64,000 nt of DNA from Mytilus edulis (GCF_963676685.1 NC_092345.1:75691960-75755959); one strand, 5' to 3'; shown: positions 49,735-63,133, counted from the stretch's first letter. Notes: generated by a model from the sequence alone, not told the origin. Program-made: numbers and translations.

Positions 49735-52700
49735 ATGATGGACTGGTTAAATGGAATGATAAACAGATTACAGCCAGACTTGTTCCGTCCAGAAGACCTA
49801 CAATCATTACCACCAGATGAATATGTTCCTAAACTATCAGATATTGTTCTTCCGTCCATTTTTCTGGCAGTTCTCTTCATAATAATTCGACACTTGTTAG
49901 ATGGGTAAATAATTTATTTTATAAGTAGTGCCTTACCAAATTAAATTCAGATTCCTCTTCTTTTTCTTGCATACATAAATGTTTCTCTTGAATACTGTTC
50001 AACATTCTCGGAACTGCATTGTAGCATTTGCAAATTGTTGTTTTTCCAGGAGCCTTCTTGAATTTTTAATATTAACGAGTTTACATATCAAACATTTCGG
50101 AGAAAGTAAAATAACAAATTTTCAAAACACCAAGGAAAATTCAAATCGGAAAGTCCCATATCAAACGGGAGAATCCTGACGGGAAGAACTCGAACACATC
50201 AAACGAATTGGAAACAACTGTCATACTCCTTTCCTTGTATAGAAAATGGTGTATTAAACCTAGTTTTATAGCTAGCTAAACCTCTCACTTTGACAGTCGC
50301 ATAAATTTTAGGATTTTACAATATTTTAACCTGTATAAACAAAATTAAATGTAACAAAGCATCGCCGTTTTGACGCTTAACCAGTGATACTGTAAATTTC
50401 ATATGTTTCTCTTCAAAACATATCAAAGGACATTAAGAACCAAAATCAATTTAAATTTGAAAGACAATAAGTTGATATTTTAAGTTTGGATTGAAATATT
50501 TTCTTTTAAAATCTGTCTTGGTTTATTTCAAAACTGTAGCTTCAGTGCAATCTCTTTAAACATGGTTGATATTCAATATCAGAACCGATACTATTTTATG
50601 CTATATACTTATATTTTATAAGTCTCACATCATAGAGAAAATATACTAATAAATGACGTATAATGAACGATAATCTTTTATCTTAAATTTGAATTTCAGG
50701 ATATTGATAAAGCCCATAGGAACTTATTTTCATGTAAATGACACAGTAAGCAAAGAAAACGTTCCACCTATTCCAGTTTTAGAAGCAGGGTATAAAGTTA
50801 GCAGAAATCCAAAGCCAGATGCAATAATGGTATAACACTTTGTCATTGTATGATAAATTCGAACGAGAAAAACAAAACGAAACAACAAAAAGAATTAAAT
50901 AGAATAAAGCAATATTACAATAACGGTGTTGTCAACGATATCAAAACATTCAACGAAAATAAATCAAAAGAAGAAAGGTGACATGCATCCTATTCGTTTA
51001 TGATCACAATCATACAAAGAAGACGTGAGGGTCTTCATTGTGTCGGTAAGCCTCATTTATGTGATTTCCAAAGTTATGTCTGATTATTACTATATCAAGA
51101 TGGACACAATAAAAGACAGGTTTCATTTAAGAATAAGGACAAAATCTCACGGATGACCAAGGCTATAATTATCAATAACGTCATATTTAATTTCAATATA
51201 TATCAATACTAGTATTCCAACCTAAATCTATTAAACTGAAAAAATTTAGGATATATGAATTATATTAGAATCCTCTTGTATGAAAGTAAGACCAAGTATA
51301 AAAAAGAAGATGTGGTATGATTGCCAATGAGACAACTCTCCACAAACGCTTGATATAATGATGACTATATATACATTTTACATGTTCTAATTTAATTCAT
51401 AATGATTATTGCAGTCTTTGGCAAAGAAGTCAGAAATGACTGTAAGACAAGTAGAGATTTGGTTTCGCAAACGAAAGAAGCAAGATAAGGTTACAGACAT
51501 GAAACGATTAGAGGATGCAAGGTTTGTTATATACTAGTATACTGTATTTTTGGTTTAAAGTTGTGACATTATTACAAACCCTGTGGTATTACACAGTCAT
51601 ATAGTTTCTTTCAATGGTTCTTGATTGCCCCTTTGGTACATCATGACTATTGGGAATAAATGTCCCGTGCCGTAATTATCATTTATTATACCATAACCGT
51701 TACAGGAACAACGATTTTGACCCGAAACGACATTAACATTTATTTTCATTAATGTTACAGGAATAACGATTTTGATCCGAAACGACATTAAAATTATGAG
51801 CATTACCGTTACAGGAATAACGATTTTGACCCAAAACGACATTAACATTTATTTTCATTATATAAACCGTTGCAGAAATAACGATGAATGATTCGAACTA
51901 TCACTTACATTTATAACCGTTACCGTTCCAGAAATAAAGATTAATAACATAAACTATCAGTAACCTTAACCGTTACAAAGAATAGAAAATATAAAAAACA
52001 TTCCAAACGGATGACTGCTGATGTTCTTGGTTGAACAACTATTGCGTCTACAACTTAAAGTGGCACTAGCTACGAGATATATAAAAAATCTAAAGTGTGA
52101 TTAATTTTGTTCAATCATTGATGAAAGTGAAACAGTAAAATAATAATTCGGTTTTGGCAATCCATATGGTTCAATTTTGTCAAGTTAATCTAAGGAACAT
52201 TGATGATGAATTAATAACTTGCAAGTGAATAATTATACCTCATTGAATGCGTATATTTGTGAAATTCAAGTAAACCCCTCAGCTAGAGACTTATAAGACA
52301 TGCATTTTGCGTGTTAAGTTGTTTAAAGGAAAATAAAGTCAACATCGAAAGTGAAAAAGGTTAATCATTTGATAAATTGATTCGATCCACAAAAAAAACA
52401 TTCTTTTACAGGTAAAAACGATGATTAACATATATTTTAAATCTATAATATGAAATTAAACAGACTTTAAAAAATCTAATTGCACGATTTCGCGTTTTGT
52501 TGATATCTATATTTTATATTTGTTTGTATCGCTTATATGACCATCGGAGTTATTCGGAGGTCAACTCGATAGTTAATTAGATGGCGTCAAGACTAAATAC
52601 ACACACGAAACCAAACTTCATATTATCGAGCCCATGCCCTGCAAATTGTTTGTTTTAAACTTTTTTATAATTAGGATAAATGTTTAACATAGTAATAAAT

Positions 52701-55700
52701 CAAATATGAGAATTTGAGTCAAATCGGTGAACATGAATTTGACAGCTAGTGCTCCTTTAATATTCATTCCAACCGAAAAGAATATCGATGTTATTTAATA
52801 ATCTGTTGAACACGTTATTGCATATCATGGAGCCAATTCTCTTCTTAAAACCAAAAAGACAGGCTGTATATTAAATTATTAATACCATCGATAGTGCTGA
52901 CATCAGGGTTAAATGTCTTAAACAAATAATTAAGATTATACTTAGGTGTCCATGAGGTTTATTTATTTTGTTTTGGATGTTTGTACTTTACAGATGTTCG
53001 TACTTTTTGAATTTTTACAACGATACCGGTTAAAATATTTCCCCCAATATCGACCACTTTTCTTTTCATAGAAGGCTTCAATAGCTCAAACTAAAGTAAT
53101 TACCAAAATTTAAATTCCTGCCAAGGGGGACAATGCTTCCTGTTATTAATAGTTACCGAGTAGCACAACTTATTAAAAATGTGATTAAAAGAGAAAAGAA
53201 GGGACCGAAGTAGAGGTGACTGTCTCGTAATAATGGGTTCAAGTCCAATACATGAGCCGGACGTCAGATCCATGAGAAAAACTTTGATATATATATATAT
53301 ACGAATATTGATCGACCAACAATATGTCTTTTGAGAATCCTCCAAAACATGCATTTGTAATGGGTGCTTTATATATAGTTCTATCATAGTCAAGTTAATT
53401 CTGAAATAATAGGTTAAATGTATTTCAACATTGAATAAGTTTGATGTAACGATCTGCTAAACCAATAACTTGGGTTTTCTTGTTTAAATTCGAGCCCCGT
53501 CAAAATACTTAACTTTACGTAGAAATTTGATGAAAACAATAATAAGAATAATATATATCTTATTTGCATTTCAGCTGGCAGTTCATATTTTACTTCATTA
53601 TGTCATGGTATGGAATATATGTACTATGGGATGTAAGTACAGTTGCTTTTTTGTAAATACGTATATTGACTTACATTCATACATTATCAAAGCTCACTAA
53701 ATACTAGCGGCTGATTTCATTGAAGTTGCTTTGTGTTTAATAATGATAAGGAGAAACGTTTTAAGAATTACATTTTTTCTATACTTTTTAATCTAAATTT
53801 AGCTTTTAGAATTTACTAACTAAATAATAATAATAAAAAAGAAATGAGGAAAATAGCTTAAAATTATGGTTTGTGAAACTTTTAATTCGCCTGTTAAATT
53901 GACATTGATGATGCTTATACAAGAGAAGTAAAACAATTTGTTTTTTCTTTCTTTCAGAAGCCATGGTTTACCAAATCCGTGCACTGTTGGACTGGTTATC
54001 CAACGCAACAGGTGAATCATTTACTTCTAATTATGAAATATATAACTTTCGTCGATGATTAACCATTCTAAAGAAATGTTAAAAGTTCACAGATAACACT
54101 GTATTATATCAATGCGTCTTTGCATACATTTTCCCCTCTGCATTATTTTATTCATAGATAGTTTCTGTGTTATTTCCTAACGAGCTGTAAACATTTTGGA
54201 TGATTTAAGTGGATAACAAATGTTTTTCTTTGCATTAACTACATCTGTAAGCTTTGTATATGAACTTGTAATTGAACTTGCTGACCGTCATTGCAATAAT
54301 TTTAAACTTGTGAGTGAAAATTAAAATTAAAAAAAAAAGATCTCCAAAGAAAATTCAAAACTGAAAGTTGTTTATAAAATGGCAAAGTCAAACGCTCAAA
54401 AAAGTAAAAGAACACTATTTTCATATGTCATTGTCACAATTTTTAACAGGTAGTAAAAGACAAATTTTTGATATATGATAATCCCATTTTAGGGTAAATG
54501 ACATTTAACACATTGACATTTTATTGTTGTAGACGGTTTCAGATGGTATATATTGGTATTACTTGTTAGAGTTAGCATTTTACATTTCATCAATAGTCAC
54601 CATATGTACAGACCATAAAAGAAAGGTAAAAATAACAACACCTGTTTTATTCAAATTGGGTATCTAATTTTCCCATCATGACTATACTTTTTAAATGAAA
54701 AAAAAACTTGTTTTGGAACTATTCTTCAGAAATGTTTGCAATTTAAAAAAAAATCTTGTGATAAATAAAAAGAAATTAGGATAATACTTCAACGAGGAAG
54801 CATCCCAACGACAAATTATCTAGCAATCATAATTCACTTTTGCTAAATAACCTGCCAATTTTACTTTTAATAAGCCATATAATGTCAGAAAAGATAATGA
54901 TATAACATTCCAGAATAGATTTTGGTGATATGATCTTCGCTATAACGATTGATATGATATCCACAACTTTCTTGTAAACATTTAAAAAGTTCAGTTAGTC
55001 AAATTATTTCGAATGTTCTACTAATTTATGTGGGAGCAGTGAATGCCATCTTTCACTTAAATAGAAACGTAAATGAGCATTCATACAAGTCCTTTTTTTT
55101 GGTAGGTTTGAAATGAATTTTTGAGTATTATGGCAATGCCTTCTACTTTCAGGATTTCGTTGAAATGTCTGTTCATCACATAGTAACAATACTCCTCATA
55201 GGACTATCATGGAATTATAATGCTGTAAGAGTTGGAACACTAGTAATATGCATACACGATCCTGTAGATTATATCTTAGCAGTAAGTATTTTACAGATAT
55301 TACTTGACCAATAATTTTTAAATTATATTTTGGTTTGTCAATCTCGTAAACTTTATTTTGTTATGCATATGTTTTTTTGTTTGTCAGTTTTTAAGTTTGG
55401 CTATATATTGCTCATCATCGATAATGCAAAGTTACAAGAAATTGTTATGCTTTGAATAGCTCTATAACACGTTGACGAAAATGCGGGAATGTAAATCGAA
55501 GAATCATGTTGATTTTCAAAGTTTACATTGCCAATTGATTGATATCTATATTTGCTAACATTTAAGTATCAAATAGTTCATGCAAATCGCCAAGACAAGA
55601 GTGTATTTTAAAATTTTAACTCTGATTTACCCTCACAATGAATCAAATAAACCTTCTAAATTGGTGCCGAGTTTTGCCAAATTCTACTGATTTACTCTTC

Positions 55701-58700
55701 TGAACTCAAATTTGCAGGTCTCACGCCAATTTTTATTGACATATATAAGAATATAATTGTACACTGATGTTTGAAAGTCTTGTTGGATTTTGAAATAAAT
55801 CTTGTTTTATTTGGGTATGTGGCGTAACAATGGAAAAATTGTTGAATTTTACTGGCGTTTATTTAAATATATATATATATTAATGGATTGGGAAACAAGT
55901 TTTTCCACTTTGCGGGTGCAAGTGCTGCCTTGTAGCGGCATTAGCCTATTATTTTTCGAAATCTACAAGGGTGTCTTTTACGTGCAAGAGATATGGCTCG
56001 CTCTTAACATACTCGCAAATGGTGTCAAGGGAGAGCCGAAAATTTTCATCCTGGAACGGGAATCGAACCAGGAACCTCCGTGTTAGTAGTCCGATGCACT
56101 AACCACTACACCAAGACTCTCTGATTATTTCTGGCGTTATTATGCTTACACAGAAAACAATAGTATTTTAAATCAAAATTAATACTGCTTTGAATAGGCA
56201 CGAAACAGAGTGAGAGCTATTAACATAATCTTGTAGTGTAGTTGAAGACATTGACACACTAAACTAGTAAGATTTACAATATTCGAGAAGTAAAAAAAAA
56301 CACGCTTCTGGTTATTTAATGATTGTAAATAACATTTATAATTTGTGATTCTGTCAAAATTTCGTAATTAGTTTTATAAATAAGTACATTTATTTTTATT
56401 TACAGTTTGCAAAAATGAGTAACTACTGTAAATATATTAAAGTCTCAGATTTATGTTTTGTACTGTTTGCTGTAGTGTGGATTGCTACAAGACTAATAAT
56501 ATATCCATACATGTAAGTATCCAACATAATAAACATTCTGAGAGTAGTACACTACTGGTTAAAAAAATCATTTTACTGGAACAAAACGCTAACCTGATCT
56601 GTTATAACTGGTTATGGTGTAAACTATATAAACAATATCAAACCAATATATTCAAACATGACGAAAAAAGTGCAAAAACTCTGAAGACCATAACGCTGCA
56701 ATTAAAAAAACCTATATCAAAAAAAAAAAAAAAATCAAACTTGATCCGTACGGTAACTAGTCATCGTTAAACTATGTGCCAAATATCAAAGTAATTTCTT
56801 GAAGCAAGACCAGAAAACTGATTACTTGTGTGGATTTCTATTTCAAAGGAACATAAATTGGCACAAAATCATCAGACCGGAACAAAATTCACACTGTTTA
56901 TGGTTAAACTATATGTCAAATATTAATATCTTCAAACAAGAAGAAAGTAATTTGGAAAACTTATTGGCCAAATTGACGGATTAACGGAAAGCAGTCTTAA
57001 ACTTTGAACTTGTTTGGCTTTATAACTATTTTGATATGAGCGTCACTGATGAGTCTTATGTAGACGAAAAGCGATTCTGGCGTACTAAATTATAATCCTG
57101 GTACCTTTTTTTAACTATTGATACCGTCGACAGTGGACCAAAAATCATTATCAAATGTATATTATTAATATATCATATAGAATATACCATTAAATGAAAA
57201 CGGTCAACCGTTTTTGGAGAGAAATAAAAACGAGTGTTTTAGTTCATATATTTAGATTAAATCATTTTAACTTACCATATCATATAATATTGACCGTATT
57301 TTCACCGAAAAGCAATTCCTTTGAGATCATTTACTGTCTTACTATGTAATAGGTTATAAAAGGCGACATGTACAATTAGTTTGTTTTGTTGAATTTTTGT
57401 ATTTATATATTTATTAATTCCCAATGCATTTACTCTTTATAATATGACCGTATTGTATGACGTTACCGTGAACAAAAGAGAAATTCTCAAAAAGAGGATT
57501 AAAAAAAATACTTGACAATCCCTAAAAAAGTGTTTGCATAAAAGCCATTATTGAATATTCTGGATTATGACTTTTCCAATTTTATTAAATTGACCAAAAG
57601 AGGCAAAGACGTCACGAAACATCAGTCAGCCTTACAGAATACAAATTACAGCTTTTGAACAGAATATAAGATATTTACAAAAACTTTCTATTCTTCATAA
57701 AACCAATTATTCACGAACGACAACACATTTGAAAAGCATTCATGGGTTTCAAGACACAATTGGCAGAATTTGAGTCGATCTCCAAATCAATTGCATTGTA
57801 ATGATTTAAAACCGAACAATTCATGCTGCCCTGCAGCCGAAAACCATAGCGTATATACCGATGAGTTAACCGTCAACCTAATTGTTCGTAAATAAAAATA
57901 ACTGTTAGGACTCTATTGAATATTGGCGACTTCTCTCGTTTGAATCATTTTTACGTGGCTGTAAAAGGTGCGGATATAACTTTACCATATCATATATATT
58001 TGAAAGTCACACAAGTGTCAAGTGATTCATGGACAGATTATTACACTCTTTATTTATAAATGTAACTTGTTTAAATGGAGGATGTTAAAAAAATATGATT
58101 ATGTTTTAAATTGCTAAATAGTTCATTCACATGAAGCTGACCTTTAATATTTAATCTATTTTCTGTACATTAACCATATCAATTTTGACAAAATGATGTT
58201 AACAATAATATATTTGTTATCTAGGGTTTTATATTCCGTTACAATTGAACTTCCTGAATATGCAAATAATAGTGGGCCTCATGAACAGTATTATGGAAAT
58301 AGCTTTGTAATGCAGTTATTGAAAGTCATGCTGGGAGTGTTGCAAATTCTTCATATATTTTGGTCTATACTGATAGCTAGAACAGCTGCAACAAAGTTCA
58401 CTCAAGGTCAAGTAAGTATTAACACTTCATGGTTTTTATTTGATTTGGGATTAGGAAATATTTTGCCGCAATCACCGAAGAGACAATTATTTTGTATAAT
58501 TTGGTGCAAACAAAAATATCAACATAGAAATACGTAAATATGGTATGATTGCCATAAGACAACTATCCACCAACGTCCAAATGAAGCGGATGCGAGTGAT
58601 TATAGACAACTGTACGGCTTCAACAATGAGAAACCTTATACTATTTGGTAAGCAATATATATAATGGGCCGACATGAAAAATGCAGAAAAATATGTTAAT

Positions 58701-59202
58701 ATTGTAAAATTATTGATTTTCGAGATGTGCATTTTTCTAAATATATATAAAAACCAATATAACAGCCTTCATATTATACTCAAACTGATTTGTTTGTATA
58801 ATCAAATGCCGCGAAAAATATTTATAAAACGCGATCAAATTGATACACCCATCCTTTAACTAATTGTTTTAAAAACAAATATTGGTTTGGTGTATCTTCC
58901 TTAGTGTTTTATAGAAATGTGGATACCAATCAATTTCAAAAAGCCAATGGGACACGAAACAACTAAGTAATGATGTACATATGGGCACTATCCTAAGATA
59001 CCTATAAAAAAAAATACATAATGTTGTTTCATACATTAGTATATTCACAGACTGTTGATAACTTTGTCTTCTTTTCTAGCTACAAGATGTACGGAGTGAT
59101 AGTGAAAACAGTGAACAGGAAGATGAGTCCTCTCATAAACATCATACAGAAGATACCTCACATATGAATGGACATATACAAAGAGTAAAGAAAATCTCAT
59201 AA
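49735..59202 (+). CDS. Ceramide synthase (Lag1/TLC family), gene 2 of tandem pair, 10 coding exons
   Basis: Same enzyme family and ER role as the upstream gene. Exons: 49735-49904, 50700-50829, 51415-51521, 53575-53632, 53958-54011, 54533-54625, 55153-55281, 56406-56512, 58225-58411, 59080-59202. All borders are GT-AG, and intron phases equal those of gene 1 at every junction. Two ATGs are adjacent; the second (49738) gives 384 aa, the first 385. Numbering from 49738: membrane segment about 33-55; Hox-like region about 60-134 with W115-F116-RKRKK; TLC domain about 135-341; Lag1p motif H211-H212 and H238-D239..D242, again with Val for Ser and A246 for Glu. The tail has DVRSDSE (347-353), Ser/acidic sites, a KHHTEDTSH stretch, and ends KKIS, a C-terminal KKxx dilysine signal that gene 1 lacks. 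By eye, about half or more of TLC-domain residues match gene 1. It is convergent with the beta-lactamase-domain gene. Confidence 0.94.
50160..50305 (-). repeat. Family A repeat, reversed (intron 1 of gene 2)
   Basis: TCAAACGAATTGGAAACAAC, TGTCATACTCCTTTCCTTGT and AAACCTAGTTTTATAGCTAG are the complement of the family A head. Confidence 0.65.
51302..51345 (-). repeat. Family C terminal fragment (intron 2 of gene 2)
   Basis: AAGAAGATGTGGTATGATTG followed by CCAATGAGACAACTCTCCAC is the reversed 3' terminus of family C, truncated after about 45 bp. Confidence 0.65.
51690..51975. repeat. Tandem repeat, ~53-60-bp unit (intron 3 of gene 2)
   Basis: Five to six decaying copies of a unit with CCGTTACAGGAATAACGATT and CCGAAACGACATTAACATTT. 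Non-coding. Confidence 0.8.
55880..56125 (-). mobile_element. Probable tRNA-derived SINE (intron 7 of gene 2)
   Basis: On the minus strand the 5' part (about 56122-56050) has a tRNA-like order of signals: GGTGTAGTGGTTAGTGC (A-box-like) and GGTTCGATTCC (B-box consensus). They are separated by about 20 bases containing CGGACTACTAACACGGAG, which only weakly forms an anticodon arm. About 170 bp of non-tRNA body follows. The paired stems are too poor for a functional tRNA. The 94-codon plus-strand frame at 55802-56086 is a by-product. Confidence 0.55.
57010..57105. repeat. Family D repeat (intron 8 of gene 2)
   Basis: TGAGCGTCACTGATGAGTCT, GTAGACGAAAAGCGATTCTG and GCGTACTAAATTATAATCCT. Opposite orientation to 26662-26813. 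Confidence 0.7.
58528..58640 (-). repeat. Family C repeat, reversed (intron 9 of gene 2)
   Basis: ATATGGTATGATTGCCATAA, GACAACTATCCACCAACGTC and GGCTTCAACAATGAGAAACC. Short reverse copy. Confidence 0.65.
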
Positions 59203-59310
59203 TTTATCTATCTTTAATCAATTTTTTATGGTTTATAAAAATATTATTTAAAAGTTAAATGCATTTTTTAAATGATTTATTTATTTTTCTTGAATAAATG
59301 TTTATTTTTT
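59203..59310 (+). promoter_or_regulatory. 3' UTR and polyadenylation signal of ceramide synthase gene 2
   Basis: AATAAA at 59293-59298, about 90 bp after the TAA at 59200-59202, followed by a T-rich stretch. It is the nearest strong signal, implying a very short 3' UTR compared with gene 1. Confidence 0.65.
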
Positions 59311-60300
59311 TACTGTTTGTTTCACATCTTGTGTTAATCTAGCTTTTGCCCTGTGCATGGAAAGTTTTGTGTTTGATCCCCAACATAGTAAAAAAAGGAT
59401 CTTGAAATTACTTTTTGAGGTTTCTCTTTAGCTTTAACCAGTAAGAAAAATGAATGTTATGTCGGCTTGGTGTCTATAAAGGTTGATAGTTTTCCTGCAT
59501 ACTTTTATATAAGGTCTATCGTATTAAAATTCCGATTTTGTGTGTCGGACTGCTACAAAGCAAGTAAAATGCATATCTCTTCAACATTTATTTTCAACAT
59601 TTGCATGTAAAACTTGATAACGGACGTAAAGCAGTCGTATCAAGCAGTTTACGACTTTTGGTGATCATGTCTTCAACATTAAGAAAATGAGTACTCTATT
59701 TGTATATATATAATTTTCCTATACAAAAGTGCGGGAAAATATTTGATTCCGCCAAATAGTCAAAACTGTTTACTTTCAGTGTATAAAATAGTCAAAACTT
59801 TCAGTGTATAATTCATACAGTAAATAGTTTTTGAACTGTTAACCGGTTGGTATTTACGGAGAACTGTTTGCTTTTATGAATATTGTTTCTTGTTGACAAA
59901 TCATATTGCTTAACAATAGTTTAAGAATACACAATATAACTTGGACATACTTGTTTACCTGACGTTAACGTAAGATTATAATTGAATTTATTCACATTAA
60001 GATGTAATATAAAACATTACAAAACATAGAATTTTTGAAATATTAAGGTTTTTCTGACTCCGGAATCTATTTCCGTAGCTGTATTTGGAAAAACATTTTA
60101 AAATATTTGTTCCTGACTGCTCTTAAACATCATACATTACTTGGCCTTTAGAATTTTTTTTTAGATTCGAGCGTCACTGATGAGTCTTTTGTAGACGAAA
60201 TGCGCGTCTGGCACAAATACAAAAATTTCAATCCTGGTATCTATGATGAGTTTATTTACTACAATACTTCAATTGTAAAATTAAAATGAAAACTATGTTT
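59311..60300. other. Intergenic DNA between convergent genes, with a family D repeat
   Basis: 60160-60260 is a family D copy (GAGCGTCACTGATGAGTCTT, GACGAAATGCGCGTCTGGCA). Otherwise AT-rich with no coding signal. Confidence 0.55.
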
Positions 60301-63133
60301 CAAATATTTTTTATTCAAAACTTCGAATCACACTAAGATATTTTTCCATTTCACAAAATACTTAAAATGTATACAATATATCAAAACATACTCTGAAACA
60401 ACGCAGCACATTTTAATCACATGAAAATTGAAAGTCAATTTGCATTCAAGATTAAATGAAAACACATACAATACGTTTTACTAAAAAAAAATGTACAATT
60501 TAAAGATGTAAAAGCTGAACCTAGCACCATGGTGGAGGAACACAAAGTAATTATACTTACATCCTGTATTAAATAAAAGGCTCAAATAATCATGATTGTT
60601 GATATATTATCTCCAAACCTTGTAACTTATAAACACCTGGAAAAAATATCGCTCCACCCTGATTTTTACACAAATCCAAAATATATAACATATTTGCTTC
60701 TCCCTTTGCGACCTTGAGTTTCAGTATTTTTTGTTAATGCTTTAATTCTCTCTTTTAAATAATTTTGAAAATAAGAACTTTCCTGTGCGTAGACATTGCG
60801 ATTGAAGGTAAAAGAATAACACATATTAATTATCGACCAAATAAAGGTTCCAAAACATTTTATAATAATGTCGATGAAATAAAAGACAACATGTTAACTA
60901 TCAACAAGTTATTCTGACCGAAGATTTTAAGTAAGTCCGCATCAAGCGTGAGATACTTGTATCTATCAACAAATAAGTAATCAGCGTGCGATAGAAACGT
61001 TCTTTGAACTTATTGAAACCTGTGATCTCATTGATTTCTACGAAAATTAACCTAGTATAAAAAAAAATATACAGTCAAGTGGAGAAAACAAATAGACCCC
61101 TGAAAAAGGCTAGCCTTGTTTTTTTTTCAATGGGATCTCAGAGTTTCTTTTAAGAAATGCATATTAAAGGGGAAAAAATCATATATAAATATGTATATAT
61201 CTGATCATTCACCAATTGTTAACATTATAAAATAAGTGATTTCAATTTTGGAAAGGGTCAATTATTTTGAGTAGTAGTCTATTGTATGATTAAGTATATA
61301 TTAAAATTGTTCATGAAATAATAACAAAACATAAAGGATGCACCTTTAGTATATAATAGACACTCCTAGATCAATGATTGCTTAATTTCACAATTATTAA
61401 AAATTTAAAACAACTGATCTTAGAAAATTTGTTGACAGAAATAAGAAGTAAAATATTTCATTTGCATCCTATGAAAAAGAATGAAAAATGGAAAAGGTAA
61501 ATACCCTCATAATTGAGATGGAATTATAAAAAAAACACAAAGGGTTTTGAAAAACTTGTTGTTCAAAAGAAATCATAACAGCAAATTTTATGACATGTAA
61601 AAATGCAAGGTCAAAACGTCTTTAAATCATCAGTGTGTAGAAGAAATAGAAAAAATCCGCGAAATACTTTCTTTATTTAAGAAAACTAAGAAGTTTGTTC
61701 ATAAAACATTTCAAAGACTACTTAATAATAAATGTCATCATATTAGCAGAATCCAAACTACCATAATGATTAATATTTAAGAAAGAAACAATCGAACAAA
61801 TCAAACTTTATAACAAATTTATGTATTTGGTGCCTCCAAAATCTGGGATTCCGATGGAAAATGACTTATTTTGAATTAACAGTATGTAGCCATCCAAAGA
61901 ATCAAAATTAATAAAAAGTCAAAGATCAGATGAATACACAAGAGTTTTTTACCACGACCTGTGCGAATATAACAAACTTCTTAAGACAAAATACTATTAG
62001 TTACATAGTGTGCTAGTGACCTAATACGGTATAAATGGGGTCAGTACATTCCATATGGGGTGAGAGCGAAGCTGGAATCCATATAAGGAATTTACTGACC
62101 TCATATATACCGTATTACGTCACTAGCACACTATATAACGAATTTATCTTACCGACTATCTTAATGTGTGAAATTTAGACTAGTGACCTATCAAAATGAG
62201 CAAGTCTTCAATACTGTTAGCATTAAGAAACTACTTCCATTGATCCTACATAAACAGATGAAAACAATAACAACTGGTTAGGTTTAAATGTGTTTTATGA
62301 ATTCATTTTAATCTTAAACATGAATTTCTTCGTCTGTTGAAACCTTTAAGATTTTTTCTCAGTACCGTTTTGTTTTTATAAAGGGACGTAACACCACTAC
62401 TAACCGTGTATGAAATAAGCCCCGCCTCCCTAATACCTAATATGAAATATACACGGTCTCCACGCGGACGCTTTTAACCAATCATATTCCTAGAAATGTA
62501 TAGGAGGTAAGATAAATTATGTTACATGTCAAAAATTACAAAAATGCAATTGTTTAAATGAATACATATAAATTAATGTGTTGAAAATTGTAGCTGCTGA
62601 AATAAAAAACATATTTGTATACCAGTAAATGGAATGTAAAATCATGCAATCACTATCTATTAACTCACTGTAAGTTATCGTAGATCGGATACAGCTGTTG
62701 CAAATACAAAATGTACAATTTCAGAATCTGGATCTATCTGGGTAATATCTTCAAATGATACACCATTTACAACGTACAGCATTAATTACCATGATGGACA
62801 TGATACCTGATTTGACATTATTTTCATTTTGGGATTTGATCAATAAAATTACCCACAGGACTCTATCAAAGATTCTCATAAAGTTAACCGCATAGAAATG
62901 ATACATCAACAACATACAGTACAACACAGCAATATACAGAACACTAAAGTTATACTATCCTCATGACATATAACTGTTGTAGAGAACAGTCTAAAAATGC
63001 TTTCAATATTGCCATTTTTTTTAAATTTAATCACAAATTATCACATTAATCACCAGTTTATAAAAAAATAATAAAAGATATAGGTGAACTTCTTTTTTTT
63101 TATATAAGAGATTCTGTTTATCTTTATAAAATC
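60301..63133 (-). other. Possible long 3' UTR of the beta-lactamase-domain gene
   Basis: A stretch of about 2.8 kb downstream (minus strand) of the stop at 63134-63136, with few dispersed repeats compared with the rest of the window and no open frame of note. A minus-strand AATAAA (TTTATT at about 60310-60315) lies at the far end. I infer that some or all of it is 3' UTR; nearer AATAAA words also exist. Confidence 0.3.
62000..62139. mobile_element. 140-bp foldback (MITE-like)
   Basis: Arms of about 60 bp: ATAGTGTGCTAGTGACCTAA faces TTACGTCACTAGCACACTAT, with further pairing through ATACGGTATA and GGTCAGTA. The loop is about 20 bp around GAGAGCGAAGCTGG. The pairing extends to GTTA/TAAC at the ends, so the target duplication is not resolved. 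Confidence 0.85.

Noticed and set aside
55802..56086. 94-codon frame, and a possible functional tRNA on the minus strand
   Set aside because: The frame is the antisense of a SINE-like sequence. The tRNA-like part has a poor anticodon arm and is better explained as a SINE head.
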